Assembly (NCBI RefSeq): GCF_030272615.1
Contig: NC_081408.1
Location: 308,648,450 to 308,712,449, forward strand
Source of the DNA: Cryptomeria japonica
Lineage: Eukaryota; Streptophyta; Pinopsida; Cupressales; Cupressaceae
Length of the DNA: 64,000 nucleotides
Reading direction: 5' to 3'
In this document: in pieces, positions 59,975 to 64,000 of the stretch
Layout of the letters: each line of letters opens with the position of its first letter
Numbering within the stretch: position 1 is the stretch's first letter
Program-made: the position numbers and the translations under genes
The notes under the pieces: generated by a model
What the model saw: the letters and a program-made list of their open reading frames with translations, nothing else
Told to the model about the DNA's origin: nothing
The model's database searches: none

Positions 59975-61096
59975 TGATATAAGAGCATTTGGGTCCACAA
60001 GCAATCTTTCATCACCTAAAATGGCAAAAAAAATGGTGGGTAAGAGGATTTTGGTTTTGGTGTGTAGGTTATTGAATGAATAGCATGTTGGGATGAGTGA
60101 AAAGTTCTTAGATTGTTTTGATTGACATCCGTAGCTAGATATCCTTATGGCTATGCAACAACTTTTACTGGCTATGTAAATGGTTCTAGTTGTTACAAAA
60201 CATTTCAAAGTTATCACACAATAGATCCTAGTTGTTGCACAACTGTTCCTAGTTTCTAGTTGCTATGCAATTGATCCTAGTTGCTACACAACTTCTCTTA
60301 GTTGCATTTATTCATTGGAGATTTTGCCAAACACTTGGCATGCACAAAAGTAGGGTATTTAGGGCAGAATGTTGGTGGCCTCTACTCCCTTTGGTGGTCA
60401 TGTGTATTCTTTCTCGTTTGGGTGGTGTGAGGACATTTTTTATTATCTTTTTGGGAGCTATTGTAACTATTAGTCTTCTACAGGTTGCAAATTTTCATTT
60501 TCTCAAGTGGTAGCTATTTGTATTTGTGTGGGTAGGTGTTTCATTGCTGGTGATGTCTTTTGGCAGTTGCTAAAACTCTTGGCAAGCAATGATACCTTAA
60601 AACAAAGGCATTTTTTAATCAAGAAGGAAGAGAAGCGATGGGGGCACTTACTGGGTGACTCAAAATTTAAATCTCATTATTTTTCCTAAGAATAGAATAG
60701 AATAGAAGACATTTAATGTCCATGAGGCCAAAATATAAAATCCATTAATTTTCATAAGGAAGGTATCAAAACCCAAGAAGAAATAGTTTAGGTGTGGTAG
60801 TTGAAAATGCCTGCAAGTAGAGCTTTGTGCGTAGATCTGGGGAAGGGACTAGAGGGCTGAATAAAGTTTGTGTGTGGAGTTCGGGCAACATTTTGGTGTT
60901 GAGATTTGTTGTTGTAAGCCATAGTTTGCAAAGCATGAGGGATTGAGGGTGTAATTGGTTAGGCTTCTTATTAGCTTCTTGTAGGCTGTGAAGGCAAATT
61001 GAATTAATTCAATGAAGATATCTTTGATTTGCTTTTGTTTGGCATTTGAAATTGTGAGTTTTGTTATCATTCTAATTTGTCTCTTGTGAGACTGCA
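59975..61096 (+). repeat. Right LTR of the 56-61 kb element
   Basis: Diverged copy of 56267-57420, starting TGATATAAGAGCATTTGGGT and ending near GAGACTGCA. Confidence 0.6.
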
Positions 61097-61648
61097 AAAT
61101 GAAAAAGTGTATATGATAAAACCATCTTCCAATTTGAAAGGGAAAGCTCCTTGAGAACGTCTCTGCAGGCCTAAAAGTAATTGAAGACTGAAACTATAGA
61201 GATAATTGACAAGTATGCACACTATATAAGATTTCAGTGGGATGTTTTTTGTAAATTTAAATGACTAACTGCCTATGTTTTTGTCTGTGATGCAAATGCT
61301 ACTTGTTAATAGTCAAGCCTTGCAGATGAGATTTTCAGATATTTAAGGAAAGCAAATTACTCAAATATAATAAATGTGCCAACTTTCTATCAGCTAAAAT
61401 AAAGGCTAGTATTCCATTGCAACTAGATATTAAGGGATTACGACACACATTCTAAATAAGTAAAATGGTTAAACTGCATTAAAAGCTACAATTCAGAATA
61501 GATAGAAGTCACTGACCCAACGTTTGACTTGATACAATCTACTTATAGAAATTATAATCACAGTTTAATAACTTCAACTAAATGACAATCTTTGCAGCAT
61601 AAAGCCCAGATTCAATTATCATTCAAAGTTTATGTGCCTAAGGCACTT
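61097..61648. other. No gene recognised
   Basis: AT-rich sequence between two elements, with no domain, repeat or RNA structure that I can support. Confidence 0.5.
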
Positions 61649-61706
61649 ATTTTTGTTGGTGTTGGAAATAAGCCACACCCGGACCAACGATGGACTGGTC
61701 CAAGAG

Positions 61707-61778
61707 GGGTCAGTAGCTCAGTGGTAGAGCACTCCAGCAGCGTATGGAAGGTCCTAGGTTCGAGTCCTAGCTGGTCCA
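61707..61778 (+). tRNA. tRNA-like sequence in the left TRIM LTR
   Basis: Acceptor stem GGGTCAG/CTGGTCC (one mismatch or wobble more than its partner), D stem GCTC/GAGC, T stem CTAGG/CCTAG with TTCGAGT loop. A box TAGCTCAGTGG, B box GGTTCGAGTCC. The anticodon arm is only TCCA/TGGA with an 8-nt loop, so it is probably not a decoding tRNA. The A and B boxes could drive Pol III. Confidence 0.75.
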
Positions 61779-61788
61779 TGTCTCAACA

Positions 61789-61800
61789 TGGTATCAGAGC
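61789..61800 (+). other. TRIM primer binding site
   Basis: TGGTATCAGAGC immediately after the left LTR, complementary to initiator tRNA-Met. Confidence 0.95.
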
Positions 61801-61905
61801 CAGGTCCCGGCTAGGAGCCCCAAGCACATGAGAGGTGTGCCTTAAGGGGGGGTGTTGGTGTTGGAAATAAGCCACACCCGGACCGACGATGGACTGGTCC
61901 AAGAG

Positions 61906-61977
61906 GGGCCAGTAGCTCAGTGGTAGAGCACTCCAGCAGCGTATGGAAGGTCCTAGGTTCGAGTCCTAGCCGGTCCA
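61906..61977 (+). tRNA. tRNA-like sequence in the right TRIM LTR
   Basis: As in the left LTR, but with acceptor stem GGGCCAG/CCGGTCC. The same A and B boxes and the same irregular anticodon arm are present. Confidence 0.75.
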
Positions 61978-61992
61978 TGTCTCAACAATTTT

Positions 61993-62589
61993 CAGGTTAC
62001 AATAGACTGCTTTTAGGGATTTAAGAATATCAATTAAATGTCCCAAAGAAAACTGCTCTGAAGCAAACCTATCCTCAAATTGTAGAAAATGCAAGTTCTC
62101 ATCCACCTCCAAAAATAGAATGTCAAGAATAGTTACTACCAGATGCAACCATTGCTAAAAATAGCAAGTTGCACAGCACATAAGTGATCTTTGAGATTCT
62201 TGAATACCTTTTACACTGACACTGGGAAAGCCTTTGTAATGGTAAAACCTAATGATTTTTTGACTACCATGGATATGCTGCTAATTTTGCTAACCTAACT
62301 GGGTGCCTTGAAACTGAAACCTTGAGTGTTGATTGAATCACAAAAATGGAAGACCATGGTCATAGTGTTTTGACAAGGCATTGAGAAGTGTAATGGGTAA
62401 TGCTCAGAGTATGGTTAGTAACTGCCATGAAACCTTAAGATTCTCTTGAATCACTTCCCCAACCAGAACCTTTGTGACTGCAAAAATATATTAGCATCGA
62501 TAAACATTTATGAAAACAGAGGTATTTGCTGAGTTTTCTAAAGTGCTGCCGTAAAAGATCTGTCTTTATAGATGACTGAAATATGCTTT
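61993..62589. other. No gene recognised
   Basis: Sequence right of the TRIM. Short open frames only, without domains. Confidence 0.5.
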
Positions 62590-62756
62590 TGCTACTGCAA
62601 CAGGTCAATCAGCCCAGCCAAACTGTCATGAATACTACCCTTAACTGACTTTCATCACAATTGCTACATTTTTGCTACTACAATAGTTTGATCAGCTCAG
62701 CCAAACTGTCACGAATACTGCCCTTAATTGCTTTTCATACAATTGCTACATTGAAG
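62590..62756. repeat. Tandem duplication, about 84 bp unit
   Basis: Two copies share TGCTACTNCAA, TCAGCCNAGCCAAACTGTCA and CAATTGCTACATT blocks with about ten differences. Confidence 0.85.
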
Positions 62757-62822
62757 ATCATTATCGAATCTGCAGAGATGAATTGTTTGTGAAGTTTGAA
62801 AAGATGGCACTCTTCATATAGG

Positions 62823-63180
62823 TGTTGAGCTGTTATGTATATTCCTGCGGCTGATTAATCCATTGCAAAATACAAAGGAATAATGAATGTAGAAATGAAA
62901 AGGAAGTAAATTTATTGCGTTAAGAGAAAGGAATTGCATTAAATATTGTGAGCCTCTTCGAGGGGGCAGCTTCTTTTGAGCAAGATCAATACAATGGAAT
63001 TCATACCTTTCTACTAGTCTGTGTCATATTTATACAAGTTGTACTCAAGCAAACTATTATTTCCCAAGCATGTGGATTTATTCTTAATAGCTTAAGGGAC
63101 TGTGTACAATGCCTACGTGTCCAGAGCCTTTATTATATTAGGTATTATAAGGAAAGAGTTAGGATGAAAGGGGTCCACCA
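62823..63180 (-). mobile_element. 3' LTR of a minus-strand retrotransposon (left edge tentative)
   Basis: The right edge GTCCACCA (63180) abuts a purine tract (CAAGGGGGAGTAGA on the minus strand, 63181-63194), as expected for the start of a 3' LTR. A TATA-like TTGTATAAATATGACAC (minus strand, near 63032) lies inside. The left edge is placed at TGTTGAGCTG (62823). The 5' LTR is not in the window. Confidence 0.6.
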
Positions 63181-63330
63181 TCTACTCCCCCTTGAAAAGC
63201 TTTCTCCTGAAAGCTGAAGGGTGGGAAATTGCTGCTGAATTTGGTGGAGGGGCTTCCAAGTGGCATCTCCGGTTGTATGCCATGCCACTAGACGGGGATC
63301 TTGGTGATGGTGTGGTTGTAAAGTTCTCAT
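63145..63330 (-). pseudogene. Retrotransposon integrase C-terminal remnant
   Basis: The frame reads ATWKPLHQIQQQFPTLQL just upstream of the purine tract. This resembles the end of gypsy integrase/chromo tails (ATWE..L...FP.F.LED). Only about 50 residues remain. Confidence 0.5.
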
Positions 63331-63540
63331 GGATGCTTATCCAAGATTGCTGAGCTTAGTAATAAATTTCTAAATGCCTTTATCATATTACTTCTTGCTT
63401 TCTGGAGTGAGAGTATTCATGGTGGGAACATGACAGTGAACTATCCTAAAACACTGCTGTAAAGATTGTGAATAACAAGCACATATTGTTCATAGTAGGT
63501 TTTTTCTGTTTTATAGGGAGCTTCCCCTTCTAATTGTTAG

Positions 63541-64000
63541 AGTGGTTCTAATGTACCTGTTAATTTTAAGATCAGATTTAGGGTAAGCAGATACAAGACA
63601 ATTTAATCAAATTTGCATAGCATATACCCTGGGTGTTAGTTCTAGCAATCAGATTAGCAGTAATTAACAGAAAATAAGAATGCAAAGTAAAGTAAACACA
63701 TAACATGATGATACCCTGGGAAAACCTCCCTCTTGGAGGAAAAACCCAGCAACTAAGATCTCAGATCTGATTATATTAGGAGCACAAAATAACCAGTTAC
63801 AAGTTCACCCAGCTAGGGCAGAATAGGAGCAGACTTATCTGAGACTTAAATTCTGATCTGAATTTAATGAGTTTCCAGAATGATAAAGAGCAGACCCTAG
63901 TTCATGTTCACAGTCTGTAGGAACAGATTTAGGCAAATATCTTCCAGTCAAACATGTTCTCCCAGCATGAGGAGAGATTCACTAGACTTGAGGGTGATTT
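63541..64000 (-). other. LTR-like sequence running off the window
   Basis: CATAACATGATGATACCCTG followed by GGAAAACCTCCCTCTTGG resembles the copia LTR ends with paired CCTC/GAGG words, as near 2163. Ends and partner copy are not visible. Confidence 0.3.

Larger units (their letters stand above)
56267..61096 (+). mobile_element. Old LTR retrotransposon with nested solo LTR
   Basis: Diverged direct repeats at 56267-57420 and 59975-61096 flank about 2.5 kb. After the left repeat, which ends GACTGCATCA, a primer-site-like TGGTATTAGTGTGAGGC (57423) follows. The inner part is Glu- and Lys-rich in several frames (for example 58094-58303) and may be decayed gag. No pol domain is present. I could not confirm a target duplication or polypurine tract, so the exact ends are tentative. 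Confidence 0.6.
61654..61987 (+). mobile_element. Intact TRIM retrotransposon whose LTRs contain a tRNA-like unit
   Basis: LTRs 61654-61788 and 61853-61987 are both exactly 135 bp, differ at only a few positions, and run from TGTTGGTGTTGGAAATAAGC to TGTCTCAACA. A perfect duplication ATTTT flanks the element (61649-61653, 61988-61992). The 64-bp interior has the primer site TGGTATCAGAGC directly after the left LTR (61789-61800) and a purine tract AAGGGGGGG directly before the right LTR. At 334 bp it is one of the smallest layouts possible for an LTR retrotransposon and encodes no protein, so it must use enzymes in trans. Each LTR includes a 72-nt tRNA-like sequence with A and B boxes. The known parallel is Cassandra, whose LTRs carry 5S RNA. 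Confidence 0.95.

Noticed and set aside
61707-61977. Two ordinary nuclear tRNA genes in tandem
   Set aside because: The anticodon arm is irregular, the two copies sit at the same place in two LTRs, and the primer site and purine tract between them explain the layout.

Overview
The window looks like intergenic DNA from a large-genome seed plant. It is AT-rich, almost entirely repetitive, and the only gene-like signals outside mobile elements have spliceable exons. I infer a gymnosperm, possibly a cypress-family conifer, from the dense nest of old LTR retrotransposons and their decayed, stop-ridden frames. The sequence alone does not prove the lineage. I found no bacterial or organellar genes.

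Layout. 1-9470: old repeat debris, including a decayed minus-strand retrotransposon end with a tRNA-Met type primer site at 1813-1824. 9502-10550: the one candidate host gene, three exons on the minus strand. 10551-13101: no recognised gene, some small tandem repeats. 13102-49923: a nest of insertions at least five deep. A TGTAATGTCCCC-type LTR (13102-49923) holds a decayed Ty3/gypsy chromovirus on the minus strand (about 13592-48652). Its gag is split by unit E (20251-31926), which is itself split by unit A (20294-25126). Its right LTR is split by unit G (33093-48592), which holds an inverted relative F (34376-46097), whose gene is split by unit B (36433-41234). Its left LTR carries a hAT element (14045-14954).

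A, B, E, F and G are one family. Each begins TGTTGTGAC (E and F with one base changed), A, B, E and G end CAACA, and A, B, E and G have 5-bp target duplications. They are 4.8 kb (A, B) or about 6.9 kb (E, F), with one TATA box 0.7-0.9 kb from the 3' end and no primer site or polypurine tract inside. I read them as solo copies of giant LTRs. Upstream of the TATA box A and B carry 16 copies of a 43-bp palindrome at about 176-bp spacing. E, F and G instead carry different hairpin arrays followed by a long decayed gene for an unrecognised protein.

50527-54439: a complete but deleted Ty1/copia element on the minus strand that carries a cDNA-like fragment of a cellular splicing-factor gene (RBM22/CCCH zinc-finger type), itself hit by a 136-bp solo LTR. 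54719-55635: second hAT copy. 55813-61096: gypsy debris and a low-coding LTR element with a nested solo LTR. 61654-61987: an intact 334-bp TRIM retrotransposon whose two 135-bp LTRs each contain a tRNA-like sequence with A and B boxes. 62823-64000: ends of further LTR elements.

The two results most worth following are the TRIM with a tRNA-like unit in its LTRs (a parallel to Cassandra, whose LTRs hold 5S RNA) and the giant-LTR family with palindrome arrays and an LTR-borne gene.
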